40,165 nt of DNA from Confluentibacter flavum (GTDB lineage Bacteria; Bacteroidota; Bacteroidia; Flavobacteriales; Flavobacteriaceae): the NCBI RefSeq assembly GCF_002843175.1, contig NZ_PJEO01000039.1, forward strand, positions 1-40,165. Direction: 5' to 3'. The first letter of the stretch is position 1; every line of letters begins with the position of its first letter. Both the position numbers and the translations under genes were made by a program. The notes below the pieces were generated by a model. It searched no databases and was not told the origin of the DNA. It saw only the letters and a list, made by a program, of their open reading frames with translations. This document shows positions 24,832-33,448 of the stretch, in pieces.

Positions 24832-24932
24832 AAACTATTGTAAGAATTACCCTTTTGTAAACTTAAGTAAAAAATTAATGAGTCAACAACATAATTTTTA
24901 TCAAACAATCTCATTTGTTTGGATCGCTTTTT

Positions 24933-24940
24933 TATTTTTG
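24933..24940 (+). promoter_or_regulatory. -7 element TATTTTTG abutting the glyS start
   Basis: TATTTTTGCAGCATG with the ATG at 24945 leaves only 4 bp between element and start codon, the same 15 bases as at uppP. Confidence 0.45.
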
Positions 24941-24944
24941 CAGC

Positions 24945-26486
24945 ATGGTAAATCAAGAGGATAAATTTAAAAAGGTAATATCTCATGCAAAGGAGTACGG
25001 ATACGTGTTTCAAAGCAGTGAAATATACGATGGGTTAAGTGCTGTATACGACTATGCCCAAAATGGTGCTGAATTAAAGAAAAACATACGCGACTACTGG
25101 TGGAAAGCCATGGTACAAATGCATGATAACATTGTTGGTATTGATGCCGCTATTTTTATGCACCCAACCACTTGGAAAGCGTCTGGTCACGTGGATGCGT
25201 TTAACGATCCATTGATTGATAATAAAGATTCAAAAAAGCGTTACAGGGCCGATGTATTGATTGAAGAACATTGCGCTAAAATTGAAGCTAAAATAGATAA
25301 AGAAGTTGAAAAGGCAGAGAAACGTTTTGGAGATGCTTTTGATAAAACTCAATTTTTAGCAACCAACCAACGTGTCGTTGAATACCAAGAAAAAATAAAT
25401 GCAACGCTTTCGCGAATGGCAAAATCTTTGGAAAATGAAGATTTGGCAGATGTAAAAGCGCTAATTGAAGAATTGGAAATTGCAGATCCTTTAACAGGGA
25501 GTAGAAACTGGACAGAAGTAAAGCAATTCAATTTAATGTTTGGCACCAAAATAGGTGCTTCCGCAGAAAACTCCATGGATTTATATTTACGTCCAGAAAC
25601 CGCACAGGGTATTTTTGTTAACTTCTTAAATGTACAGAAATCTGGTCGTTTAAAAATCCCTTTCGGAATTGCGCAAACAGGTAAAGCTTTTAGAAATGAA
25701 ATTGTAGCAAGACAATTTATTTTTAGAATGCGTGAGTTTGAGCAAATGGAAATGCAGTTTTTTATAAAACCAGGCACACAAGTAGAATGGTACAATCACT
25801 GGAAAGAGACCAGGTTAAAATGGCATTTGTCATTAGGAATGGGTGGTGAAAATTACCGTTTCCACGACCATGAAAAGTTAGCGCATTACGCTGATGCCGC
25901 CTGTGATATTGAATTTAAATTCCCATTTGGTTTTAAAGAATTGGAAGGTATTCATTCTAGAACGGATTTTGATTTATCCCAGCACGAAAAATTCTCAGGT
26001 AAAAAATTACAATATTTCGACCCAGAAGAAAATAAAAGCTATGTGCCTTATGTATTGGAAACTTCAATAGGGCTAGATAGGATGTTTTTGGCAGTATTTT
26101 CAAATTCCTTAGTTGAAGAAGAACTGGAAAATGGCACTACAAGAACCGTTTTAAAATTGCCGAGTGTTTTGGCGCCTGTAAAAGCAGCTATTTTACCCTT
26201 GGTAAAAAAAGATGGTTTACCAGAAATCGCCAAACAAATTGCAGACGATTTAAAATGGGATTTCAATGTTGATTATGATGAAAAAGATGCCGTGGGCAGA
26301 CGTTACAGAAGGCAAGATGCCAATGGAACACCATTTTGTATAACGGTAGATCATGACACCTTGAATGATAATACAGTAACCATTCGCCATAGAGATTCCA
26401 TGGAACAACAACGTGTTAAAATAGAAGATTTAAGAAATATCATTAAACTAGAAGTCGATGTGCGTTCTTGGTTGATGAAAATGTGA
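24945..26486 (+). CDS. glyS: Glycyl-tRNA synthetase, dimeric type
   Basis: Charges tRNA-Gly. The 513-residue protein is the alpha2-type class II enzyme: DKFKKVISHAKEYGYVFQSSEIYDGLSAVYDYAQNGAELKKN at the N-terminus, motif 2 around GKAFRNEIVARQFIFRMREFEQMEMQFF, motif 3 around SIGLDRMFLAVF, and a C-terminal anticodon-binding domain (LPSVLAPVKAAILPLVKK ... ITVDHDTLNDNTVTIRHRDSMEQQRV). The ATG at 24945 is chosen for MVNQEDKFKK; the upstream ATG lies in the promoter region. A bidirectional terminator follows. Confidence 0.96.
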   Translation: MVNQEDKFKKVISHAKEYGYVFQSSEIYDGLSAVYDYAQNGAELKKNIRDYWWKAMVQMHDNIVGIDAAIFMHPTTWKASGHVDAFNDPLIDNKDSKKRYRADVLIEEHCAKIEAKIDKEVEKAEKRFGDAFDKTQFLATNQRVVEYQEKINATLSRMAKSLENEDLADVKALIEELEIADPLTGSRNWTEVKQFNLMFGTKIGASAENSMDLYLRPETAQGIFVNFLNVQKSGRLKIPFGIAQTGKAFRNEIVARQFIFRMREFEQMEMQFFIKPGTQVEWYNHWKETRLKWHLSLGMGGENYRFHDHEKLAHYADAACDIEFKFPFGFKELEGIHSRTDFDLSQHEKFSGKKLQYFDPEENKSYVPYVLETSIGLDRMFLAVFSNSLVEEELENGTTRTVLKLPSVLAPVKAAILPLVKKDGLPEIAKQIADDLKWDFNVDYDEKDAVGRRYRRQDANGTPFCITVDHDTLNDNTVTIRHRDSMEQQRVKIEDLRNIIKLEVDVRSWLMKM

Positions 26487-26507
26487 TGAACAAGTTCATC
26501 ATGCTGT

Positions 26508-26523
26508 CCCGATAGCAATCGGG
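26508..26523. repeat. Imperfect copy of the CCCGATAGC palindrome
   Basis: CCCGATAGCAATCGGG, 16 bp, with a single change from the perfect palindrome at 7527-7544. It sits inside a longer inverted arrangement with atgctg to the left and cagcat to the right, typical of flavobacterial intergenic repeats. Confidence 0.75.
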
Positions 26524-26546
26524 ATTGTTTCAGCATCTTAATAATA

Positions 26547-26581
26547 AAACTAAGCCCAAACAGATTATTTGGGCTTAGTTT
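26547..26581. terminator. Bidirectional terminator between glyS and the Lrp gene
   Basis: AAACTAAGCCCAAA (26547-26560) and TTTGGGCTTAGTTT (26568-26581) form a perfect 14-bp stem with a 7-base loop. A-rich sequence precedes and T-rich sequence follows, so it can serve both convergent genes; it overlaps the Lrp stop codon. Confidence 0.9.
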
Positions 26582-27050
26582 ATATCTGTATCTGCCTATC
26601 AATTTGCTGGTCTAACGATACAAAGGTTTCAGTTCTTAATACCCCAGAAATAGTTAGAATATCCTCATTTAAAATATGCATTAAATGGGCATTATTTTTA
26701 CTTACCACTTTAACAAACAAACTCCATTGTCCAGAAGTAAAATGACATTCCAAAACTTCTGGAATTCTTTTTAGAAGTTTTACGGCGTCCAAATGACTCA
26801 TGGTTTTATCTAAATAAACACCAACAAAAGCCAATGTATTATAACCTAAAACTTTATGATCTATAATGCATTGCGAACCAGAAATTAATCCTGATTTCTC
26901 CAATTTCTTTAATCGTTGATGTATGGCAGCCCCAGAAATACCAACCAATCTGGCAATTTCAAGAATAGGTGTTCTGGCATCTTCCATAAGTTTGCGGAGG
27001 ATTTTTTTATCAATACCGTCAATGGTTATGCTTAGATTTTTTGCTTTCAT
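26580..27050 (-). CDS. Lrp/AsnC-family transcriptional regulator
   Basis: A 156-residue DNA-binding regulator. The N-terminal helix-turn-helix is DKKILRKLMEDARTPILEIARLVGISGAAIHQRLKKLEKSGLI, with the AsnC-type second helix. The C-terminal RAM domain includes VLGYNTLAFVGVYL, CHFTSGQWSLFVKVVSKNNAHLMHIL and SGVLRTETFVSLDQQIDRQ. Such proteins bind amino acids and regulate amino-acid metabolism. It is divergent from the DUF423 gene. Its targets are unknown. Confidence 0.93.
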   Translation of the reverse strand: MKAKNLSITIDGIDKKILRKLMEDARTPILEIARLVGISGAAIHQRLKKLEKSGLISGSQCIIDHKVLGYNTLAFVGVYLDKTMSHLDAVKLLKRIPEVLECHFTSGQWSLFVKVVSKNNAHLMHILNEDILTISGVLRTETFVSLDQQIDRQIQI

Positions 27051-27160
27051 GAGTTTGACATTTCAATTTAAAACTTAAAAATAAGTATTTGGTTTTAAAT
27101 TGAAATCATTTTAAGTTAGTCTTTACCATTGAAAGATGGAAAGAATGTCATTATGTTAAC

Positions 27161-27168
27161 TAACTTTG
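27161..27168 (+). promoter_or_regulatory. -7 element TAACTTTG for the DUF423 gene
   Basis: TAACTTTG matches TAnnTTTG and ends 30 bp before the ATG at 27199. Confidence 0.45.
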
Positions 27169-27198
27169 TATTCTAACGAGATTTTATAGGTTATAAAT

Positions 27199-27582
27199 AT
27201 GAACAAGAAAATACTAATTACGGCTTCTATTTTAGGGATTATAAGCATTATTTTAGGAGCTTTTGGAGCACATGCTTTAAAAGAATTAATCTCCCCGGAC
27301 ATGCAACAAACATTTGAAACTGGTGTACGCTATCAAATGTATCATGCACTTTTTTTACTGTTTGTTGGAACAACTTCAATAATTTCAGAAAAAGCTAAAA
27401 AAATTATTTACTATTTAGTCATTTTAGGGGTTGTGTTTTTCTCAGGATCCATTTACGGTTTAGCTACCAATAACTTAACGGATTTTGATTTTAAAAGTAT
27501 TGGCTTAATAACACCACTTGGCGGATTGTGTTTTATTGTTTCTTGGGGTATTTTATTTGTGAATTTGATAAAAACCAAATAA
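27199..27582 (+). CDS. DUF423 family membrane protein (YgdD-like)
   Basis: A 127-residue protein with four hydrophobic helices. ILGIISIILGAFGAHALKELISPDMQQTFETGVRYQMYHALFLLFVG is the family signature (GAFGAHALK, FETGVRYQMYHAL). PLGGLCFIVSWGILFVNLIK closes it. It is full length and widespread, but the function is unknown. It is followed by pckA, which has its own promoter-like element. Confidence 0.92.
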   Translation: MNKKILITASILGIISIILGAFGAHALKELISPDMQQTFETGVRYQMYHALFLLFVGTTSIISEKAKKIIYYLVILGVVFFSGSIYGLATNNLTDFDFKSIGLITPLGGLCFIVSWGILFVNLIKTK

Positions 27583-27624
27583 AACTATTAGATTTTTTTA
27601 ACTAAAAACTCTAATAGAAAGCCT

Positions 27625-27632
27625 TAATTTTG
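27625..27632 (+). promoter_or_regulatory. -7 element TAATTTTG for pckA
   Basis: TAATTTTG matches TAnnTTTG and ends 27 bp before the pckA ATG. Confidence 0.45.
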
Positions 27633-27659
27633 TATGATAATCCAATTTTTTGAAAAATC

Positions 27660-29276
27660 ATGACAAATCACAACCAATTTACGAAAACGATTTCGTTGGA
27701 AAAGTATGGTATTAAAAATGCGAAAGTAAACTATCAATTATCGCCAGAAGAACTCCAAGATATTACTTTAAAAAAGGGACAAGGTGTTGAAGCTTCTACT
27801 GGAGCATTGGCCGTTAATACAGGAGAGTTTACTGGTAGATCACCAAAAGACAGATTTATTGTTAAAGATGATATTACAAAAGACCGCGTTTGGTGGGGTC
27901 CGGTAAATATTCCATTTGATTCCGATGCATTTGAAAAACTTTATAACAAGGTTTCAAACTATTTATCAAATAAAGATATTTATGTAAGGGATTGTTATGC
28001 TTGTGCTGACAAAGATTATCAAACGAACATTAGGGTTATTAATGAGTATGCGTGGAGCAACCAGTTTGCTTACAATATGTTTTTACGCCCAACAGAAGAA
28101 GAGTTGAAGGATTTTAGTCCAGAATGGACCGTTATTAATGCGCCAGGGTTTAAAGCTAATCCTCAAGAAGATGGAACTAGGCAACATAACTTTGCCATTT
28201 TGGATTTTACAAGAAAAATAGCTTTAATTGGAGGTACCGGATATACTGGTGAAATTAAAAAAGGGATTTTTTCAGCATTAAATTTTATGTTACCGGTTTT
28301 TAAAGAAACCCTACCTATGCACTGTAGTGCCAATATTGGGAAAGACGGCGACACCGCCATTTTCTTCGGACTTTCAGGAACTGGGAAAACAACGTTGTCC
28401 ACAGACCCCAACAGAAGCTTAATTGGTGATGATGAACATGGTTGGACAAAGGATAATAAAGTATTTAATTTTGAAGGGGGCTGTTATGCCAAAGTGATTG
28501 ATTTATCACGAGAGCACGAGCCAGAGATTTATGACGCCATTAAAAAAGGTGCTATATTAGAAAATGTGATATTGGATGCTGCAGGACATGTGGATTTTGC
28601 AGATACATCAATAACTGAAAATACTCGGGTAAGTTACCCAATAGATCATATTGAAAATATCCAATTACCTTCCATTGGTCGAGATGTTAAAAATGTGTTC
28701 TTTTTAACAGCAGATGCTTTTGGAGTTATACCTCCAATTTCAAAATTGACCCCAAGTCAGGCAGCTTATCATTTTATTTCTGGATACACGGCTAAAGTTG
28801 CTGGCACAGAAGCAGGTGTTGTAGAGCCAGAACCGTCATTTTCAGCATGTTTTGGTGCGCCTTTTATGCCATTGCACCCCGCTAAATATGCAGAAATGTT
28901 AAGTGAAAAAATGATTACGTCAGGCGTTAATTTTTGGTTGGTTAATACGGGGTGGACAGGTGGGCCTTATGGTGTTGGTACACGTATGAAGTTAAAATAT
29001 ACTCGAGCTATGATAAACGCAGCGCTAAATGGTGATTTAGGATTATATACCTATGATAAATACCATATACATTCCGTATTTGGTGTAGCCCAACCTCGAG
29101 AATGCCCTGGAGTTCCAACAAGTGTTTTGAGTCCTAGAACAACTTGGAATAACGATGACGCTTATTACAAAACCGCTTTTAAACTAACCAATGCGTTTAG
29201 GGAAAATTTCAAGAAATTTGAAGCGCATTGCAGTGAAGAAATCAGGCGAGGTGGTCCGCAACGTTATACTTTTTGA
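27660..29276 (+). CDS. pckA: Phosphoenolpyruvate carboxykinase (ATP)
   Basis: Converts oxaloacetate to phosphoenolpyruvate at the start of gluconeogenesis. The 538-residue product is normal length. STGALAVNTGEFTGRSPKDRFIV is the N-terminal substrate region. PMHCSANIGKDGDTAIFFGLSGTGKTTLSTDPNRSLIGDDEHGW holds the kinase-1a P-loop and the metal-binding aspartates. NFEGGCYAKVIDLS and WLVNTGWTGGPYGVGTRMKLKYTRAM are further family blocks. It stands alone, with a promoter-like element before it and a very strong hairpin after it. Confidence 0.97.
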   Translation: MTNHNQFTKTISLEKYGIKNAKVNYQLSPEELQDITLKKGQGVEASTGALAVNTGEFTGRSPKDRFIVKDDITKDRVWWGPVNIPFDSDAFEKLYNKVSNYLSNKDIYVRDCYACADKDYQTNIRVINEYAWSNQFAYNMFLRPTEEELKDFSPEWTVINAPGFKANPQEDGTRQHNFAILDFTRKIALIGGTGYTGEIKKGIFSALNFMLPVFKETLPMHCSANIGKDGDTAIFFGLSGTGKTTLSTDPNRSLIGDDEHGWTKDNKVFNFEGGCYAKVIDLSREHEPEIYDAIKKGAILENVILDAAGHVDFADTSITENTRVSYPIDHIENIQLPSIGRDVKNVFFLTADAFGVIPPISKLTPSQAAYHFISGYTAKVAGTEAGVVEPEPSFSACFGAPFMPLHPAKYAEMLSEKMITSGVNFWLVNTGWTGGPYGVGTRMKLKYTRAMINAALNGDLGLYTYDKYHIHSVFGVAQPRECPGVPTSVLSPRTTWNNDDAYYKTAFKLTNAFRENFKKFEAHCSEEIRRGGPQRYTF

Positions 29277-29288
29277 TACTAGTAAGTA

Positions 29289-29338
29289 ATTAAAATAAAA
29301 GGGCGATTTCACAATAGAAATCGCCCTTTTATTTTAAT
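29289..29338. terminator. Bidirectional terminator between pckA and hemD
   Basis: A 22-bp perfect stem (29289-29310 with 29317-29338) around the loop acaata, with a GGGCGATTTC/GAAATCGCCC core and A/T flanks that give a T-run on both strands. Confidence 0.92.
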
Positions 29339-29353
29339 AGTGATAACATATTG

Positions 29354-30106
29354 TTATTTGCTTCCTTTGTTTGCTTTTTCAATATATTTTTCCAAAGCCA
29401 TAGTCATTGATGGGGTGTCGGGTGTAGGTGCAGGAATATCAATTCTTAAACCTTTATCTTCAACCGCCTTAATGGTGGTAGGGCCAAAAGCAGCAATGCG
29501 TGTTTCGTTTTGTTTGAAATCTGGGAAATTATGAAATAAGGAATCTATCCCCGATGGACTAAAAAATACTAAAACATCATAATATACATCAGCTAAATCA
29601 GTAAGGTCACTAATAACTGTTTTATAGAAAATAGCTTGTTTCCAATTAACGCCTAAAGCATTTAAAGTGTCTGGAACTTCAGGTTTAACTTTATCTGTAT
29701 TGGGCAATAAAAATTTCTCGTCCTTATATTTTTTGATTAGTGGAGACAATTCTGAAAAAGAACTTTTGCCCACATATATTTTACGTTTTCTATACACTAC
29801 ATATTTCTGTAAATAAAAAGCAACAGCTTCCGATTGGCAGAAATATTTTAAAGTATCTGGGATTTTAAAACGCATTTCTTCAGCAACTCTAAAAAAATGA
29901 TCAACCGCGTTTCGGCTTGTTAATATAATCGCTGTATAATTGTTTAAATCTACTTTTTGTTGTCTAACATCTTTAGCAGAAACACCCTCAACATGAATAA
30001 AAGGTCTAAAATCAATTTTTACTTTTTGTTTTTCCTGAAGATCGAAATAAGGCGAATTCTCTATTTTCGGTTCTGGTTGAGATACCAAAATGGTTTTCAC
30101 TTTCAT
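29354..30106 (-). CDS. hemD: Uroporphyrinogen-III synthase
   Basis: Closes and inverts the D ring of hydroxymethylbilane in haem biosynthesis. The 250-residue protein has the weakly conserved HemD pattern: VKTILVSQPEP at the N-terminus, NNYTAIILTSRNAVDHFFRVAE, then a second domain with PEVPDTLNALGVNWKQAIFYKTVISDL, VYYDVLVFFSPSGIDSLFHNFP and ETRIAAFGPTTIKAVEDKGLRIDIPAPTPDTPSMTMALEKYI. The last block (FGPTT, P-TP) is the best signature. It is 15 bp downstream of the DUF4271 gene on the same strand. Confidence 0.9.
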   Translation of the reverse strand: MKVKTILVSQPEPKIENSPYFDLQEKQKVKIDFRPFIHVEGVSAKDVRQQKVDLNNYTAIILTSRNAVDHFFRVAEEMRFKIPDTLKYFCQSEAVAFYLQKYVVYRKRKIYVGKSSFSELSPLIKKYKDEKFLLPNTDKVKPEVPDTLNALGVNWKQAIFYKTVISDLTDLADVYYDVLVFFSPSGIDSLFHNFPDFKQNETRIAAFGPTTIKAVEDKGLRIDIPAPTPDTPSMTMALEKYIEKANKGSK

Positions 30107-30121
30107 GGGCGCAAGTAGTTT

Positions 30122-30766
30122 TTAAGCATTAAATACTTTGTATAAAATGATATAAGGTGCAATTTCAAGAGTGCAAAGATACAAAATAAAATAGAAGAAG
30201 TTTCTTTTTAGTAAACTTTGATGGGCTTTAAACGTCGTAATTACACCAACTATATTAACAATTAACAATAAAATAATAATGATGTAAAGAATTTTTAAAG
30301 TAGGACTGAAACTAAATAACAATAGAGCATTTATGGGTAATAATAAAACGCCTAAATAATTTTTATAGGTTATTTTTTGAAAAAGATAATCGTCTATTAA
30401 TTTATCTATTTCAAAAAGGCTTCCAATTAAACGTTCCAAAAGCACTTTAATCAAAATAAAAATACCAATACCAACCGTGAATTTAAACATGATATTAGAT
30501 GAAGGCTCAGAATGTTTAATGGTAAAATCGTAAATTAAGAAACCAAAAATAGAAGCTGAGATGACTAAGTTAATAAAAAGCAAGGCATCAAATTTGTCGA
30601 AAAACTTTTGCTCTTTTATGTATATTTTCAGGTATTTGGAATTTCCTATAACAAGCATAAAATCGTCAAAACGCTTAGGCGAGATTAACTTAGCTATGGC
30701 AATAAAAACCATCCCAATAACCATTAAAACGGTAAACAATTCGTATGAAGTAACCTCTCGAAGCAT
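30122..30766 (-). CDS. DUF4271 family membrane protein
   Basis: A 214-residue protein with about six to seven hydrophobic segments. SPKRFDDFMLVIGNSKYLKIYIKEQKFFDKFDALLFINLVISASIFGFLIY is characteristic of the Bacteroidota DUF4271 family, as are the following FKFTVGIGIFILIKVLLERLIGSLFEID and the C-terminal FFYFILYLCTLEIAPYIILYK. The function is unknown. It sits directly upstream of hemD and divergent from the glycosyltransferase gene, an arrangement I associate with flavobacteria. Confidence 0.85.
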   Translation of the reverse strand: MLREVTSYELFTVLMVIGMVFIAIAKLISPKRFDDFMLVIGNSKYLKIYIKEQKFFDKFDALLFINLVISASIFGFLIYDFTIKHSEPSSNIMFKFTVGIGIFILIKVLLERLIGSLFEIDKLIDDYLFQKITYKNYLGVLLLPINALLLFSFSPTLKILYIIIILLLIVNIVGVITTFKAHQSLLKRNFFYFILYLCTLEIAPYIILYKVFNA

Positions 30767-30846
30767 GCCATAAAATTATTATAATTATTCACACATTGTA
30801 TATAATTATTAAGGAATATTTAAAAAAAAGAGTCTTATAAAAAATG

Positions 30847-30854
30847 TACATTTG
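30847..30854 (+). promoter_or_regulatory. -7 element TACATTTG for the glycosyltransferase-pyrC operon
   Basis: TACATTTG matches TAnnTTTG and ends 29 bp before the ATG at 30884. Confidence 0.45.
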
Positions 30855-30883
30855 CTAAAATTGTAAGGTTTATTAATATTACT

Positions 30884-31609
30884 ATGCAGGACGCTATTGT
30901 CATCATTCCAACATATAATGAAATAGAGAATATTGAAGCTATCATAAAAGCGGTGTTTTCACAATCAAATGCTATTCATGTACTTATAATTGATGATAAT
31001 TCTCCAGATTTAACAGCAAACAAGGTCAAGGAACTTCAAAATGAGTTTCAAGGCAAACTGTTTTTAATTTCCAGAAAAGACAAACAAGGTCTGGGAACTG
31101 CCTATATTTATGGGTTTAAATGGTGTTTGGCTAGAATATATAAGTATATTTTTGAAATGGACGCCGATTTTTCGCATGATCCCAAAGATTTAATTAAATT
31201 GTATGATGCCTGTGCCTTAGATGGTGCAGATATGTCTATTGGTTCCAGATATGTAACGGGCGTGAATGTTGTTAATTGGCCCATGGGAAGAGTGCTTATG
31301 TCTTATTTGGCATCAAAATATGTGAGGGTTATTACGGGAATGAAAATTAATGATACCACAGCAGGTTTTGTCTGTTATAAAAGAGAAACCTTAGAAGCTT
31401 TAGATTTAAATAAGATCAAGTTTATAGGTTATGCGTTTCAAATAGAAATGAAGTTTAAAACCTATCTTAAAAAATTCAAAATAATTGAAGTTCCTGTTAT
31501 CTTTACCGACAGAACCAAAGGAGTATCTAAGTTAAGCAAAGGCATCATTTCTGAAGCTGTTTTTGGGGTCATATCGATGAAACTTAGAAGTATTTTTAAA
31601 AAGTATTAA
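30884..31609 (+). CDS. Polyprenol-phosphate mannosyltransferase-like GT2 enzyme
   Basis: A 241-residue family-2 glycosyltransferase of the dolichol-phosphate mannose synthase type. AIVIIPTYNEIENIEAIIKAV is the nucleotide-binding start. HVLIIDDNSPDLTANKV, FEMDADFSHDPKDLIKLYDAC (DxD-type metal site) and GADMSIGSRYVTGVNVVNWP follow, with KFIGYAFQIEMKFK in the acceptor part. There is no C-terminal membrane domain, so it is the soluble or peripheral form. The sugar donor and acceptor are inferred from the family. It is the first gene of a tight group with pyrC and a DUF4296 gene. Confidence 0.9.
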   Translation: MQDAIVIIPTYNEIENIEAIIKAVFSQSNAIHVLIIDDNSPDLTANKVKELQNEFQGKLFLISRKDKQGLGTAYIYGFKWCLARIYKYIFEMDADFSHDPKDLIKLYDACALDGADMSIGSRYVTGVNVVNWPMGRVLMSYLASKYVRVITGMKINDTTAGFVCYKRETLEALDLNKIKFIGYAFQIEMKFKTYLKKFKIIEVPVIFTDRTKGVSKLSKGIISEAVFGVISMKLRSIFKKY

Positions 31610-31613
31610 GAGA

Positions 31614-32960
31614 ATGAAGATGAAAACCATACTTATAAAAAACGCCCATATTGTTAATGAAGGAACAATACTAAAAGGTGATATTTTAATAGAAGGAGAC
31701 TATATAAAGGAAATCAATGATTCCATAAGTGCTAAATCTGCCAATGTGATTGTTTTTGATGCAGAAGGGAAATATGTGTTACCGGGCGTCATAGATGACC
31801 AAGTGCATTTTAGGGAGCCTGGTTTAACAAATAAAGCAACCATAGAAACAGAGTCTAAAGCAGCTATAGCAGGCGGCATTACGTCTTTTATAGAAATGCC
31901 CAATACCAATCCTCAAACAACGACTATAGAAGAATTAGAGAAAAAGTTTGAGATAGCTTCTAAAACATCATCGGCAAACTATTCATTCATGTTTGGGGGT
32001 ACAAACGATAATTTAGATGAAATTTTAAAAGTTGATCCCAAAAAGGTTGCAGCATTGAAATTGTTTTTGGGCTCATCAACAGGAAATATGTTGGTAGACG
32101 ACCCGAAGGTTTTGGAGACCATTTTTTCGAAAACGAACTTGTTAATCGCGGTTCATTGTGAAGATGAAGCGACTATAAAAGCAAATTTCGAAATTTATAA
32201 AGAGAAGTTTGGTGATGATATTCCTATAAAGTATCATCCAGAAATAAGAAGCGAAGAAGCTTGTTATCTATCATCTTCAAAAGCGATTGCATTAGCGAAA
32301 AAAACAGGGGCTAGATTGCATGTTTTTCATTTGTCTACAGGAAAAGAAACGGATTTATTCAGCAATAAAATTCCGTTAAAGGAAAAGAAAATTACTGCTG
32401 AGGTTTGCATACATCATTTATGGTTTACAGATAAAGATTATGATACCAAAGGCACACTAATAAAATGGAATCCGGCTGTTAAAACCAAGAACGATCGGGA
32501 ACAATTGTGGGAAGCCTTACTAGATGATCGAATTGATGTGATTGCAACCGACCATGCGCCACATACTATTGAAGAAAAGAAAAACGTTTACACTAAAGCA
32601 CCGTCAGGTGGCCCACTGGTTCAGCATGCCCTTCCAGCCATGCTAGAAATGTATCATAAAGAAAAAATTTCTATTGAAAAGGTGGTAGAAAAAATGTGCC
32701 ATAATCCAGCTATATTGTTTCAAATTGAGAAAAGAGGATTTATTAAAGAAGGTTATTTTGCAGATTTGGTTGTGGTAGATTTGAATAATCCTTGGACGGT
32801 TAAAAAAGAAAATATATTATATAAATGTGGTTGGTCTCCTTTTGAAGGCACAACATTTAAATCCAGAATTACACAAACGTTTATAAACGGAAGCTTAGTT
32901 TACAATAATTCTAAATTTAGTGATGTGAAAGCCGCCAAACGATTAACTTTTAATAGATAA
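31614..32960 (+). CDS. pyrC: Dihydroorotase
   Basis: Third step of pyrimidine biosynthesis, a zinc amidohydrolase of 448 residues (AllB/PyrC class I type). Metal- and substrate-site blocks are VLPGVIDDQVHFREPGLTNKATIETES, AALKLFLGSSTGNML, LLIAVHCEDEATIK, ARLHVFHLSTGKE and DVIATDHAPHTIEEKK. The usual HxH at the first block is QxH (DDQVHFREPG). I recall this from Bacteroidota dihydroorotases, so it is probably functional, but it should be checked. The gene starts 4 bp after the glycosyltransferase and its stop overlaps the DUF4296 start by 1 bp. An in-frame ATG two codons downstream is possible. Confidence 0.92.
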   Translation: MKMKTILIKNAHIVNEGTILKGDILIEGDYIKEINDSISAKSANVIVFDAEGKYVLPGVIDDQVHFREPGLTNKATIETESKAAIAGGITSFIEMPNTNPQTTTIEELEKKFEIASKTSSANYSFMFGGTNDNLDEILKVDPKKVAALKLFLGSSTGNMLVDDPKVLETIFSKTNLLIAVHCEDEATIKANFEIYKEKFGDDIPIKYHPEIRSEEACYLSSSKAIALAKKTGARLHVFHLSTGKETDLFSNKIPLKEKKITAEVCIHHLWFTDKDYDTKGTLIKWNPAVKTKNDREQLWEALLDDRIDVIATDHAPHTIEEKKNVYTKAPSGGPLVQHALPAMLEMYHKEKISIEKVVEKMCHNPAILFQIEKRGFIKEGYFADLVVVDLNNPWTVKKENILYKCGWSPFEGTTFKSRITQTFINGSLVYNNSKFSDVKAAKRLTFNR

Positions 32961-33448
32961 TGTTAAAGAAGCTTATTCCATATATTATCGTTTTATTGTT
33001 TGTAGTGTCTTGCTATAAATTTAAAGAACCAGAAAAACCTAAGAACTTAATTTCTAAGGCAGATATGGTTAATATTTTGATTGATTTAAAATTAATAGCA
33101 TCAATAACAGCAGCAAATGATATAAAAGTTCTGGACAGCAGTAATGTTCAATCAGAAAAGTATATTTATAAAAAATATAACATAGATAGCATACAATTTG
33201 CCTTAAGTAATAATTATTACGCTTATCATCTTGAAGAATACGAAGACATTTATACTAAAGTAAAAGATAGTTTGGAAGCTCTTAGTAGTTTTTATGACGC
33301 ATTAGAGCTAAAGGAATTAGATGAACAAAGAACAAAAGATTCTTTAAAATCGTTAGCAAAAAATGATTCAATAAAGGAGATTAATGCAAAAGAAGAGATG
33401 AAAAGGAGATTGATTAAACCTGTTTCAGATACAGATTCCCTACCTTAG
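32960..33448 (+). CDS. DUF4296 family lipoprotein
   Basis: A 162-residue exported lipoprotein: signal LIPYIIVLLFVVSC with Cys18 as probable lipidation site, then PKNLISKADMVNILIDLKLIASITAAND, ending in a Lys/Asp/Glu-rich tail. The KADMVNILIDL block and YKKYNIDSIQFALSNNYYAYH are typical of the Bacteroidota DUF4296 family. The function is unknown. It overlaps pyrC by 1 bp (taatg) and its 3' end overlaps the convergent epimerase gene by 35 bp. Confidence 0.85.
   Translation: MLKKLIPYIIVLLFVVSCYKFKEPEKPKNLISKADMVNILIDLKLIASITAANDIKVLDSSNVQSEKYIYKKYNIDSIQFALSNNYYAYHLEEYEDIYTKVKDSLEALSSFYDALELKELDEQRTKDSLKSLAKNDSIKEINAKEEMKRRLIKPVSDTDSLP

Noticed and set aside
25349-25795. A 148-codon open frame on the minus strand inside glyS
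   Set aside because: It is the antisense shadow of a conserved synthetase domain, with no recognisable protein motif and no promoter.
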